From contig JAKSIL010000022.1 of the NCBI GenBank assembly GCA_024398815.1, forward strand, positions 1-45,772: a stretch of DNA of 45,772 nt, read 5' to 3'. A model generated the notes under the pieces. It was not told where the DNA came from. It saw only the letters and a list, made by a program, of their open reading frames with translations, and made no database searches. How positions within the stretch are numbered: the stretch's first letter is position 1; every line of letters begins with the position of its first letter. Made by a program: the position numbers and the translations under genes. This DNA is from Fibrobacter sp. GTDB taxonomy: Bacteria > Fibrobacterota > Fibrobacteria > Fibrobacterales > Fibrobacteraceae. Shown here piece by piece: positions 7,550-15,357 of this stretch.

Positions 7550-8460
7550 GCGCCCTCCATCAGATTAAGCGCGGCACCGATAGCGCCCGTGCAAACGAGA
7601 ACGTTCTCGGCATCGGCAGCTTCGACCGGCAGTCTAAGATTGGTGAACGAATCCATAAGCACCAGCTGGTAGTCGCCAGCCTTGGCGCGAAGAGCCTCGA
7701 CGAATTCCTGAGACAAAGCCAGTTCGCCGCACAGGTGCAGATGCTTTACATCCAAAGTGGCATTTTCGTCCTTGGCGAGCTGCATCTGGTGAATAATTTC
7801 GTCGGCAAGCATCGAGAAGGCTTCTTCGGCGGACTTGTCCACGAGGGGCAACGTCGACACGCAGCGGAGGCCCTGCAGGTTATCCTTGGTCATCCACATC
7901 AGCACCACGCCGATGTAGTCGGCCTTGATGATGCATTCCAGCTGCTGAATGTTTTCGGCAGCGTCCATGAGGTTCATGAGCGAAAGTACGTCGACTTCCA
8001 TGGAGCGCGGAGTAAGAGCTTTCATGCGGAAGCCCTTGCGAAGACCATCGACCCAAGGACGGCGGACCGCCATGAGCAGTACGGTGTAACCGACGTTGTC
8101 GCTACCGCCAAGAACTTGATAGTCAACGATGTAGGCGTTCTTGTCGGCATTGGTGATCATGCCCAGGTACCACTGGAGGTACTCGTTCATCCTGGAAGCC
8201 GCCTCGGCAGGAACATACACCTGGCGAATGACCGAATGAATTGCCGGGACCGTCACGGAGACTGCCTCGACACCTTCGATCTGGTTATCTTCCATCCATT
8301 GCTGGAGGGAGACTTCCAATGTATAGATGTCGTTCATCGGGTTCGTCGGCATCGGAATTGCGGCTGTCTTGAGGACTCGCTTTTCGGCGGGGTCCATCAG
8401 CGCAATTTTCAGGGACGTAGCACCCAGTTCTATACCCATGTAATTCTTCGTATCACTCAT
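7546..8460 (-). CDS. PilM-like actin-fold pilus/secretion assembly ATPase
   Basis: 304 residues. The N-terminal G-I-E-L-G-A-T-S-L-K-I-A (residues 9-20) is the phosphate-1 loop of the PilM/FtsA branch of the actin-like fold, and C-T-G-A-I-G-A-A-L near the end resembles the adenosine-binding region. In type IV pili PilM sits on the cytoplasmic face and links PilN to the motor ATPases. The centre is divergent. It overlaps the PilN/PilO-like gene (ATGA) and lies 36 bases downstream of a ComEA-like gene, supporting a role in a pilus, competence or secretion machine. GspL is the main alternative. Confidence 0.65.
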   Translation of the reverse strand: MSDTKNYMGIELGATSLKIALMDPAEKRVLKTAAIPMPTNPMNDIYTLEVSLQQWMEDNQIEGVEAVSVTVPAIHSVIRQVYVPAEAASRMNEYLQWYLGMITNADKNAYIVDYQVLGGSDNVGYTVLLMAVRRPWVDGLRKGFRMKALTPRSMEVDVLSLMNLMDAAENIQQLECIIKADYIGVVLMWMTKDNLQGLRCVSTLPLVDKSAEEAFSMLADEIIHQMQLAKDENATLDVKHLHLCGELALSQEFVEALRAKAGDYQLVLMDSFTNLRLPVEAADAENVLVCTGAIGAALNLMEGA

Positions 8461-8496
8461 ATACTCAACGACTTATGAAAATTGTTCAGTATAAAA

Positions 8497-8958
8497 CTAA
8501 TCAAAAATCACCCCCAAAAGTATGCCCTCCGCTTTTTTCTTACCGATTCCGGGCACTTTTTCGAGATCAGCGCCGTTTTTGAAGGGTCCGTGGGCGTCGC
8601 GGAAGGCAATAATCTTGTCGGCGAGCTTGGGACCGACCCCTTTCAGGGCGCAAAGTTCATCTTGCGACGCCGAATTGACATGCACAGGCAAACGTACCAA
8701 ATTTTGCTTTTTTTTGCGTTTTTTGGATTTTTTCCTGGGCTCAGCCCCCTTATCCGCGTAAGTTACTTTATCTGTAACCAGGGCGGTGTCGGCAAGGGTG
8801 TCGGGAACAAAGACGACCTTTTGGGGCGTATATTCCATTTTGGACGAAACATCGACCTGGTCAATAGCCGGAACGCCCCAGGGCAAAACCCTGACGACGA
8901 CCCCTACCACGAACAGAACCAATGCAGTGTGAAGGATTTTCTTCTCAGCAGAATTCAT
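8497..8958 (-). CDS. ComEA-like helix-hairpin-helix DNA-binding protein
   Basis: 153 residues from ATG 8958; a TTG nine codons earlier is less likely. One membrane helix (about 7-25) anchors it, followed by a ~55-residue linker with a very basic R-K-K-S-K-K-R-K-K-K-Q segment. The C-terminal ~65 residues hold two helix-hairpin-helix motifs, L-K-G-V-G-P-K-L-A and V-P-G-I-G-K-K-K-A, after V-N-S-A-S-Q-D-E-L, the classic ComEA core. ComEA binds double-stranded DNA in the periplasm during natural transformation. Proximity to PilM/PilN-like genes suits DNA uptake, though short HhH proteins have other roles. Confidence 0.8.
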   Translation of the reverse strand: MNSAEKKILHTALVLFVVGVVVRVLPWGVPAIDQVDVSSKMEYTPQKVVFVPDTLADTALVTDKVTYADKGAEPRKKSKKRKKKQNLVRLPVHVNSASQDELCALKGVGPKLADKIIAFRDAHGPFKNGADLEKVPGIGKKKAEGILLGVIFD

Positions 8959-9042
8959 TGGGCGCCACCGACTTTTTAAGTTCAACGGGCACCGAATGTA
9001 TTAAACAAGAAGCAAGTCCCTTGATTTTTTGATTTAGCATAG

Positions 9043-9756
9043 CTACCTCAACGACTTACGTTCATGTATCAAAGCTTCCACCGCACTCGCGTCGGAAGGC
9101 ACATCCACAGAAATACTGGGGAACGGGCTCTGTACTATGCGTATGGGCGTGCGGCCCAGAATACGCATCTGCTCCAGCGAGCGATCCAGCTCTACAGCGT
9201 TCTGCGGCAAGGAGGAAAATTCATCGCGGGAGCGCCTGGAATAAGCGTATATCCCTTGATGCTGGTACCAGCGGGGAGCTTCCTCCATGCTCAACTCGCG
9301 GGTAAAATCTACGGCAAGGCCGTCCTTTACAAGGACCTTCACCACAGTCTTCGCCGAAACGTCTTCGCGCTTCAAAGGGCAGGCGACCGTCACCCAGCAA
9401 TCCGGATGGCTGGCCAGGTCTTTCGCCACATCAACAAGGACGGACGGCTCCACCAGAGGTTCGTCGCCCTGCAAGTTCACCACCAGGTCCAAGTCCAGCA
9501 TGCGAGCGGCCTCGGCCACGCGGTCAGAACCCGTTGCGGCAGGGCCCGTCAAAACGAACTCGAAACCGGCGTTCGAGACGACCTCGGCAATTTGTTCGGA
9601 ATCGGTCGCACAGACAATGCGTTCAAAGCACTCGGCCAAAAGTGCGCGTTCCAGAGTGCGCACGATCATTTCCTTGCCGCCGATTTTTATCAGCGGCTTG
9701 CCAGGAAACCTCGAAGACCCCATTCGAGCAGGAACGATGCAGTTGACCAGAGACAT
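9043..9756 (-). CDS. kdsB: 3-deoxy-manno-octulosonate cytidylyltransferase (CMP-KDO synthetase)
   Basis: 237 residues from ATG 9756 (a TTG eight codons earlier overlaps gatC). It activates KDO with CTP to give CMP-KDO for the lipopolysaccharide inner core. The nucleotide-binding P-A-R-M-G-S-S-R-F-P-G-K-P-L is near the start, N-L-Q-G-D-E-P in the middle and the Y-Q-H-Q-G-I-Y-A-Y segment further on; length fits the family (~245). It follows gatC and is followed after 84 bases by the ComEA-like gene. This is good evidence for an LPS-bearing outer membrane. Confidence 0.92.
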   Translation of the reverse strand: MSLVNCIVPARMGSSRFPGKPLIKIGGKEMIVRTLERALLAECFERIVCATDSEQIAEVVSNAGFEFVLTGPAATGSDRVAEAARMLDLDLVVNLQGDEPLVEPSVLVDVAKDLASHPDCWVTVACPLKREDVSAKTVVKVLVKDGLAVDFTRELSMEEAPRWYQHQGIYAYSRRSRDEFSSLPQNAVELDRSLEQMRILGRTPIRIVQSPFPSISVDVPSDASAVEALIHERKSLR

Positions 9757-9769
9757 CCGAAAGCGGAAA

Positions 9770-10057
9770 CTAGCCGCCAATGACCTTGGGAATGGCGAAG
9801 TGGTCGTTTTCTACAGCCGGGGCGTTGGCAAAAGCCTGGTCCAGATTGAAACCCTGCACGGGTTCGTCTTCGCGGAGAATGGTGGCGCCGTTTTCAACAG
9901 CGGTCATCGGTTCCACGTTGGAAAGGTCCAAAGCCTTGAGAGCTTCCAAATGGTTGAGCATCTTGTCCAAATGGCCCTTCACCGCCGGAATTTCTTCTTC
10001 AGAAACACTCAGGCGGGAAAGCTTAGCCAACTTCAACACTTCTTCTTTTTCGAGCAT
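9770..10057 (-). CDS. gatC: Asp-tRNA(Asn)/Glu-tRNA(Gln) amidotransferase subunit C
   Basis: 95 residues, full length. GatC stabilises the GatAB complex that converts Glu-tRNA(Gln) or Asp-tRNA(Asn) into correctly charged tRNA. The sequence has K-L-A-K-L-S-R-L, a helix containing L-D-K-M-L-N-H-L, and the C-terminal loop N-V-E-P-M followed by L-R-E-D-E-P. AGAGG precedes ATG. gatA and gatB are not next to it. It lies between uvrD/pcrA and kdsB in a leftward series. Confidence 0.93.
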   Translation of the reverse strand: MLEKEEVLKLAKLSRLSVSEEEIPAVKGHLDKMLNHLEALKALDLSNVEPMTAVENGATILREDEPVQGFNLDQAFANAPAVENDHFAIPKVIGG

Positions 10058-10126
10058 AAAAACCTCTATTTATTTCACAAAGAAATATATAAAAAATTGT
10101 TTTGCCTTTTTCAGACACGCGATAGC

Positions 10127-12577
10127 CTACCCCACAATTTGCAGCGCGGCGTACTTGAGAATAATGGTCCTGACCACGCCATCGCCATTAAAGCGAACAT
10201 CTACGCGGGTGTTTTCGCCGGTACCGTAACATTTGACAACGGAGCCTACGCCGTACTTGAAGTGGCGAACCCTTACTCCCGGACGGTAGGGATTCTCGTC
10301 GCTGAATTCATCGTACACTACACGCGGGCCAGACTCCACTGGTGGATTCACCTTGATGGGGTTGCGATACACGATGCGCTGGTCGTTCTTGCGGATGGAC
10401 GAAGGAATTGGCGACGACGGGCGAACCGTAGATGGCCTGGAAGATACCGGCTTATGGAACATGCCTACGGGAGGCGCGTTGTAGTGAATCTTTCCGCCGG
10501 CGCCATAGCCCGAAGAACCGAAACCGGAGCCACTGCCGAATGCCGGGCGATCATCGATGCAGGGCGTAAATTCGACCACCGACGGATCGAGTTCCTTCAG
10601 GAATCTGGACGGAGCGAACGGACGAATCGTCCCCTGGAAGAATCGACGTTCCGCATGGTACAGATAAAGTTTCTTTTCGGCACGGGTGCAACCCACGTAG
10701 AACAGGCGGCGTTCCTCCTCCATCTGCTCGCGCTGTTCCTGGTCGGCCATAAATGCGGAGCCACGGACCAGCGGGAAGATTTCCTCGTCGCAACCGGCGA
10801 TGTGGACCGTATTGAATTCAAGGCCCTTCGCCATGTGGATGGTCATGAGCGTCACCAAGCCTTTGGACTTGTCGACCTTCTTGTCGCCGTCGGTCAACAG
10901 CGAAATATCTTGCAAGAAGGAATCCAAGGTGGCACCCGGATGTTCTTCGTCAAATTCGCGGATGGCGTTCACCATTTCGTCCACGTTGCCGATGCGCTCG
11001 TCTGCCGTGAGTTCATCCTCTTTGCGTAAAAAATCCTTGTAGCCGACATCGCTAATAATGCGTTCCGCAAGAATCGGGAGCGGAGTTTCACCCTCCTTGA
11101 GCAAGTCCTTCCAGGCCTGTATCAAGTCGGTAAAAATTTTGAGCTTCGGAGCCGCACGGCCAGTACCGTTCGCTTCGGCCACAAGCACTTGCCAGAACGT
11201 CCCTTCGCCATTGCGAACACGTTCGAGGACCGTCTCCACCGATGTCTTGCCGATGGAGCGCGGAGGAGTGTTGATGACGCGCAAATGGGCGGCATCGTCC
11301 TTTTCGTTGGCAAGCAAACGCAAATACGAAAGGATGTCGCGAATTTCCTTGCGGTCCCAGAACCTCGTACCTCCAAAAATCACCGACGGGATTCGATTGT
11401 CGTTCAAGGCCTTTTCAATCACACGGGACTGCGCGTTGGTGCGGTAGAAAATGGCCGTCTTGGAATACAGTGCGGGGCCCGCCACAGAAATCAGGTTTGC
11501 AATCTGCTGCGCTTCGGAGCGGTCGTCCATCAAATGGCGTACGCGAATCGGGTCCCCCGCTTCTTCCTTGGAGAAAACCTTCTTGACCATCTCGGCAGGG
11601 CGAACATTGTGTGCAATCACGGAGCCTGCGCCCTTCACGATATTCGAGGTGGAGCGATAATTCCGTTCGAGCTTAACGATTTTTACCGGAGCAAAATCCC
11701 TATGGAAGTTGCGGATAATCTTGATGTTGGCACCACGCCAGCCGTAAATGCTCTGGTCGTCGTCACCCACTACGGTAACGTTACGTTGTTCGTTAATCAA
11801 AAGTTTCAGGAGTTCGTACTGTACGTCGTTCGTATCTTGGTATTCATCCACCACCACGTACTGGAATCGTTCCGCCAGCTGGCCTGCCAAATGGGGAACC
11901 TTCTGCAGAAGCAGAACCGTATTGAACAGAAGGTCGTCAAAATCCATGGCATTGGACTCGCGCAAGCGCTTCTGGTACTCCTTGTAAATGCGCGCACGGC
12001 GTTCCTCGTCGGCGAACTCCGCCCGTTCCAATGCCACGTCGGGAGTCTGCAGCTTAGGGGAACCGCTCTCGTACAGCACCGTATTCTTGTAGCGCGAAAT
12101 GGCTCCGTGAATCTTCTTGACTTCGGAGGCTTCGTAGTTGTCGCCCAGTTCCTCTTTTAAAATTTCCTTGAGGATGCGTTTCTGGTCGTCGTCATCGTAA
12201 ATCGAAAAATTGGCGTCGTACCAGTTGCCGCCAAGAACTTCGCTCACAAAATTCCTGCTCAGGCAAAGTTTCAAAAGCTTTAGGCAAACGGAATGAAAAG
12301 TCCCCATCCAGCTGAACGCCAGACGGCAATCCAGCAACTTCTGGATACGGTCCTTCATTTCGCGGGCGGCCTTGTTGGTGAACGTCACCGCAAGGATTCT
12401 ATCGGATTCCACATTGTGGTACGAAACCAAGTGCGCTATCTTGTACGTAATGGCACGGGTCTTTCCCGAGCCGGCACCAGCCAAGATAAGCATAGGCCCT
12501 TCAATCTTCTTTGCCGCATCCGCCTGTTCCGGATTCAACTCCCTGTCCAGAACATCAAAGTCAACAACATTCGCCAT
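10127..12577 (-). CDS. UvrD/PcrA-type DNA helicase
   Basis: 816 residues, superfamily 1A 3'-5' helicase for repair and replication-fork upkeep. All motifs are intact: Q-motif (L-N-P-E-Q), Walker A G-A-G-S-G-K-T near residue 35, V-V-D-E-Y-Q-D-T in motif II, G-D-D-D-Q-S-I-Y-G-W-R-G in motif III, L-E-R-N-Y-R-S-T, T-I-H-M-A-K-G-L-E-F, and G-C-T-R-A-E-K in motif VI. A Gly/Ser/Pro-rich linker of ~90 residues leads to a Tudor-like end (V-R-H-F-K-Y-G-V-G-S-V) as in PcrA/UvrD, where it contacts RNA polymerase. GGAG precedes ATG 12577. PcrA versus UvrD cannot be settled by eye. Confidence 0.93.
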   Translation of the reverse strand: MANVVDFDVLDRELNPEQADAAKKIEGPMLILAGAGSGKTRAITYKIAHLVSYHNVESDRILAVTFTNKAAREMKDRIQKLLDCRLAFSWMGTFHSVCLKLLKLCLSRNFVSEVLGGNWYDANFSIYDDDDQKRILKEILKEELGDNYEASEVKKIHGAISRYKNTVLYESGSPKLQTPDVALERAEFADEERRARIYKEYQKRLRESNAMDFDDLLFNTVLLLQKVPHLAGQLAERFQYVVVDEYQDTNDVQYELLKLLINEQRNVTVVGDDDQSIYGWRGANIKIIRNFHRDFAPVKIVKLERNYRSTSNIVKGAGSVIAHNVRPAEMVKKVFSKEEAGDPIRVRHLMDDRSEAQQIANLISVAGPALYSKTAIFYRTNAQSRVIEKALNDNRIPSVIFGGTRFWDRKEIRDILSYLRLLANEKDDAAHLRVINTPPRSIGKTSVETVLERVRNGEGTFWQVLVAEANGTGRAAPKLKIFTDLIQAWKDLLKEGETPLPILAERIISDVGYKDFLRKEDELTADERIGNVDEMVNAIREFDEEHPGATLDSFLQDISLLTDGDKKVDKSKGLVTLMTIHMAKGLEFNTVHIAGCDEEIFPLVRGSAFMADQEQREQMEEERRLFYVGCTRAEKKLYLYHAERRFFQGTIRPFAPSRFLKELDPSVVEFTPCIDDRPAFGSGSGFGSSGYGAGGKIHYNAPPVGMFHKPVSSRPSTVRPSSPIPSSIRKNDQRIVYRNPIKVNPPVESGPRVVYDEFSDENPYRPGVRVRHFKYGVGSVVKCYGTGENTRVDVRFNGDGVVRTIILKYAALQIVG

Positions 12578-12588
12578 TCAAAAAACTC

Positions 12589-12606
12589 CACATTTATACA
12601 AATGTG
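12589..12606 (-). promoter_or_regulatory. Inverted repeat at the uvrD/pcrA ribosome site
   Basis: CACATTT, four bases, AAATGTG forms a perfect 7-bp inverted repeat directly against the GGAG ribosome site of the helicase gene. It could be a small RNA hairpin tuning translation or a protein-binding site. A TATATT element lies just upstream on the minus strand. Role not known. Confidence 0.35.
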
Positions 12607-12630
12607 CAATATAGCAAAAAAAAAGAAAAA

Positions 12631-15333
12631 TTATTCCAAGGTATTCAATAAAGAGTCCAGCCTGTGCGAAAGCTGTTCTGCGCCCAGATAACTGAGATGG
12701 TCATAATCATAACCCATGTCATCCGTGTAATCATGATTTCCCCATTTATTTTCATCTAGCACCACAATATCATAACGGGACAGGCTATCGATAATGCCCT
12801 TGGCAATAGAACGTGCCGGGCCATATGCGCCAAAAGTTCCCGTAGTCGCATATCCCGGATGCCTTGGACAAATTACGGCAACGACCTTTGCGTTCATAGA
12901 ATGGGCGGCATCAACAATGTCCATGAAATTTTTATAGTTCTCATCATAAAACATGGCGCCTTTGGACTTCGAAACCATGGAATCAAGCATTATATCTGCA
13001 GGGCCCCAGGTTTTTATCGGGAGCAAGTAATCTTCGTCATAAGGGAAAATACTCGTGTCTTCAATTTTGGGGCCTGCTTCAACAGCTTCAATAAAGCCTT
13101 CGGGAATACCGTCTTTCCAAAAATCATGCTTTTCATCATAAGGATAACCAGGATTACTTTCGTACGTTGGATTCCAGTGCGAATCTGCAATTCTCAAAAG
13201 AAACATATCCGGAGCCATTTCCAAAATCAAGAACTTTAGATTTTTCACATGGTTAAAGATATAATTTTGAAAAATGAAATTTGCATCGAACAAATCGGCT
13301 CCGGCATAGGCCATATTCAAGACGACCCGATTCGTAAAATACTTGCCATTTATGCCGTACATCACTCTTGAAGAACCCATAGCCACCACAGTCACCGAGT
13401 CCTTCGTCTTCCAGAAAGTTTCCATTTTGTCGCGCAACTCGTACATGAACTCCTGACCGTATTCATGGTAATAAACACCAGCGCTATCGGAATACGGCAA
13501 AACATTCTCAGACAAAACCGAGTTGCGAATGGTCCAAAGGCACGGATGCCATAGTTCATCGCCTTCTACAAGATTCGTGATGCTGCTATCGGCAAGGTCA
13601 ATCAAAACAATCTTGGAATGAACCCCCAAAGCATTCGTGAGCGTAGCCACAATCAAGTTTCCATCGACCCATTCGGTATGATCGAAAGCAAATCCTTCAG
13701 GGGCCGCAATACTTTGAATCAATCCTCCAGTACTGTCGACAACAAACAACCTTTCATGAACCCCATACGATTCATCTGCAGTAAATTCGTGACCAGTCTT
13801 ACCCGAAAATTCAAGGAACGACGTTCGCTTCGACCCGTCCCTGAAAAGCGAAACATTGCAAACTTGTTCCCCATTATACCAAATCGTGTCTATATGGGAA
13901 TCATCCTCAGAAAAACTTCCGATACGGGCCCTAAAGCGCTTTGAACCGGAAACAGCAAACCGTGAATCATCGCTAACGCCGTCATGGTACGCTCCGTCAA
14001 AAAGCTTTTCAGGAATTCCAAACTTGCCGTCCGAAAAAACGACCTGCCAAGTCGAAGCCGACAAAAAAGTCACGGAATCCGTATTGTCGCCGGAATACGA
14101 CACGTAAACAACAGCCGTATCACCATTGTCCAATACTCGCCAGCGCGGTATCGCCGCCGATTCCACATCTAGTTTAATAGCCTTACCAGAAGCATTTTCG
14201 ATATTCCTCACATACACTTCCGATTTTTGCGCAACACCTTCGATTCCCGTGCAGAACGCCACCCACTTTCCATCGGGCGAAGCGTCGGGATGATAGACAT
14301 CCAGGGAATCCTCAATTTCGACAACGGAATACTGGGCCTTAGAGTAATCAACGTAAGACAAGGCTCCCGACAGGTCGTTCCGGAAGAACAGCTTCGCTTT
14401 GTAATTCTTCAATTTCGACCTGACAGTCTGCGCGCTGGCAAGTACACGCATGTCATTTTTTTTCACAACCCCGCCGATGTCCATCCAAGTCGGATCGGGA
14501 ATCGCCCCCAAAGCAAGCCGGAAACCGACATAATCAGTTTTCGTCGCAGACGTGACAACGTAGATATCTCCTCGGCTATAAATCTTTATAGAAGACGATG
14601 GATTGCGGAAACTGCCGCCCTTTACGACGCGCTCTCCCGAAGCTTTACCATCAGGAGCCCCGATATAGTTAAAAACAACGGTGTCCTTAAAAGAACCTTT
14701 CCAGTCGTTAACCCATTCCATCACATTTCCGGCAATATCGCACACGCCACTGGGGGTCCCAGATTTAGAACAAACTTTATGCGGCAAAAAATCAGAATTG
14801 TCTGCAGTCCAGGCTTCTTCCATGTTCCAGTTATTCGAAGCCACCAGCATCCATTCTGCTTCAGTCGGCAAACGATAGCCCTCTATTTCTGGAACAAAAA
14901 CATATCCCTCTAAATTCTGGCAATGCCCTTTTGAATCAAAGTAAGCCTTTTCGTACCTGTACACCGTATCCAATTTTTCGGACTTGCTGCGAGCATTGGC
15001 ATAGAGCACGGCATCGAAAAAGGTCACATCGCTTACCGGAAGCGAATCGTTTTCACATTCCACTTGCAAAGTCATCAAATGGTTAAATTCACCACAAGTT
15101 GTTTCGTGCACATCTACGAAAAACTCATAATTGAACTTGACCTGCATTTGAGGAAATTCGCTTACCTTAGCATTCGCATCGTTCGTGCCTAAAACCGTTC
15201 CCATCTCTGCAGGAACGATACGCACCATCCGTCCATCTCGACTATTTTCGACATCAACGGAATTCTCCGATGAATCAAGATCAGAACAACTTGCAAATAG
15301 AAACAAAAAAAAGCTTACGATAATTTTCTTCAC
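12631..15333 (-). CDS. TIGR02171-type lipoprotein: SUMF1-like, beta-propeller-like and SGNH-like domains
   Basis: 900 residues. The N-terminus ends F-A-S-C, a lipobox. Residues ~35-280 are a formylglycine-generating-enzyme (SUMF1)-like domain: V-D-V-H-E-T-T, G-Y-R-L-P-T-E-A-E-W, A-G-N-V-M-E-W-V, V-V-K-G-G-S-F and G-F-R-L-A. Residues ~320-640 contain TolB/WD-type repeats such as S-P-D-G-K-W-V-A-F. Residues ~645-900 look SGNH-like, with A-M-G-S-S-R near the start and D-Y-D-H-L-S-Y near the end. Length and layout match the F. succinogenes paralogous lipoprotein family TIGR02171, of unknown function. GTG 15333 is the only reasonable start, 24 bases after the GspE/PilB-type ATPase gene. Whether the SUMF1 part is catalytic or a binding fold is unclear. 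Confidence 0.85.
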   Translation of the reverse strand: MKKIIVSFFLFLFASCSDLDSSENSVDVENSRDGRMVRIVPAEMGTVLGTNDANAKVSEFPQMQVKFNYEFFVDVHETTCGEFNHLMTLQVECENDSLPVSDVTFFDAVLYANARSKSEKLDTVYRYEKAYFDSKGHCQNLEGYVFVPEIEGYRLPTEAEWMLVASNNWNMEEAWTADNSDFLPHKVCSKSGTPSGVCDIAGNVMEWVNDWKGSFKDTVVFNYIGAPDGKASGERVVKGGSFRNPSSSIKIYSRGDIYVVTSATKTDYVGFRLALGAIPDPTWMDIGGVVKKNDMRVLASAQTVRSKLKNYKAKLFFRNDLSGALSYVDYSKAQYSVVEIEDSLDVYHPDASPDGKWVAFCTGIEGVAQKSEVYVRNIENASGKAIKLDVESAAIPRWRVLDNGDTAVVYVSYSGDNTDSVTFLSASTWQVVFSDGKFGIPEKLFDGAYHDGVSDDSRFAVSGSKRFRARIGSFSEDDSHIDTIWYNGEQVCNVSLFRDGSKRTSFLEFSGKTGHEFTADESYGVHERLFVVDSTGGLIQSIAAPEGFAFDHTEWVDGNLIVATLTNALGVHSKIVLIDLADSSITNLVEGDELWHPCLWTIRNSVLSENVLPYSDSAGVYYHEYGQEFMYELRDKMETFWKTKDSVTVVAMGSSRVMYGINGKYFTNRVVLNMAYAGADLFDANFIFQNYIFNHVKNLKFLILEMAPDMFLLRIADSHWNPTYESNPGYPYDEKHDFWKDGIPEGFIEAVEAGPKIEDTSIFPYDEDYLLPIKTWGPADIMLDSMVSKSKGAMFYDENYKNFMDIVDAAHSMNAKVVAVICPRHPGYATTGTFGAYGPARSIAKGIIDSLSRYDIVVLDENKWGNHDYTDDMGYDYDHLSYLGAEQLSHRLDSLLNTLE

Positions 15334-15357
15334 AAGTTGTTCGTCCAGAAAAAAACA

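Noticed and set aside
9287..11029. Long plus-strand open frame (580 codons) opposite kdsB, gatC and uvrD
   Set aside because: It crosses three well-supported genes on the other strand, has no family motif or ribosome site, and its length follows from their codon bias.
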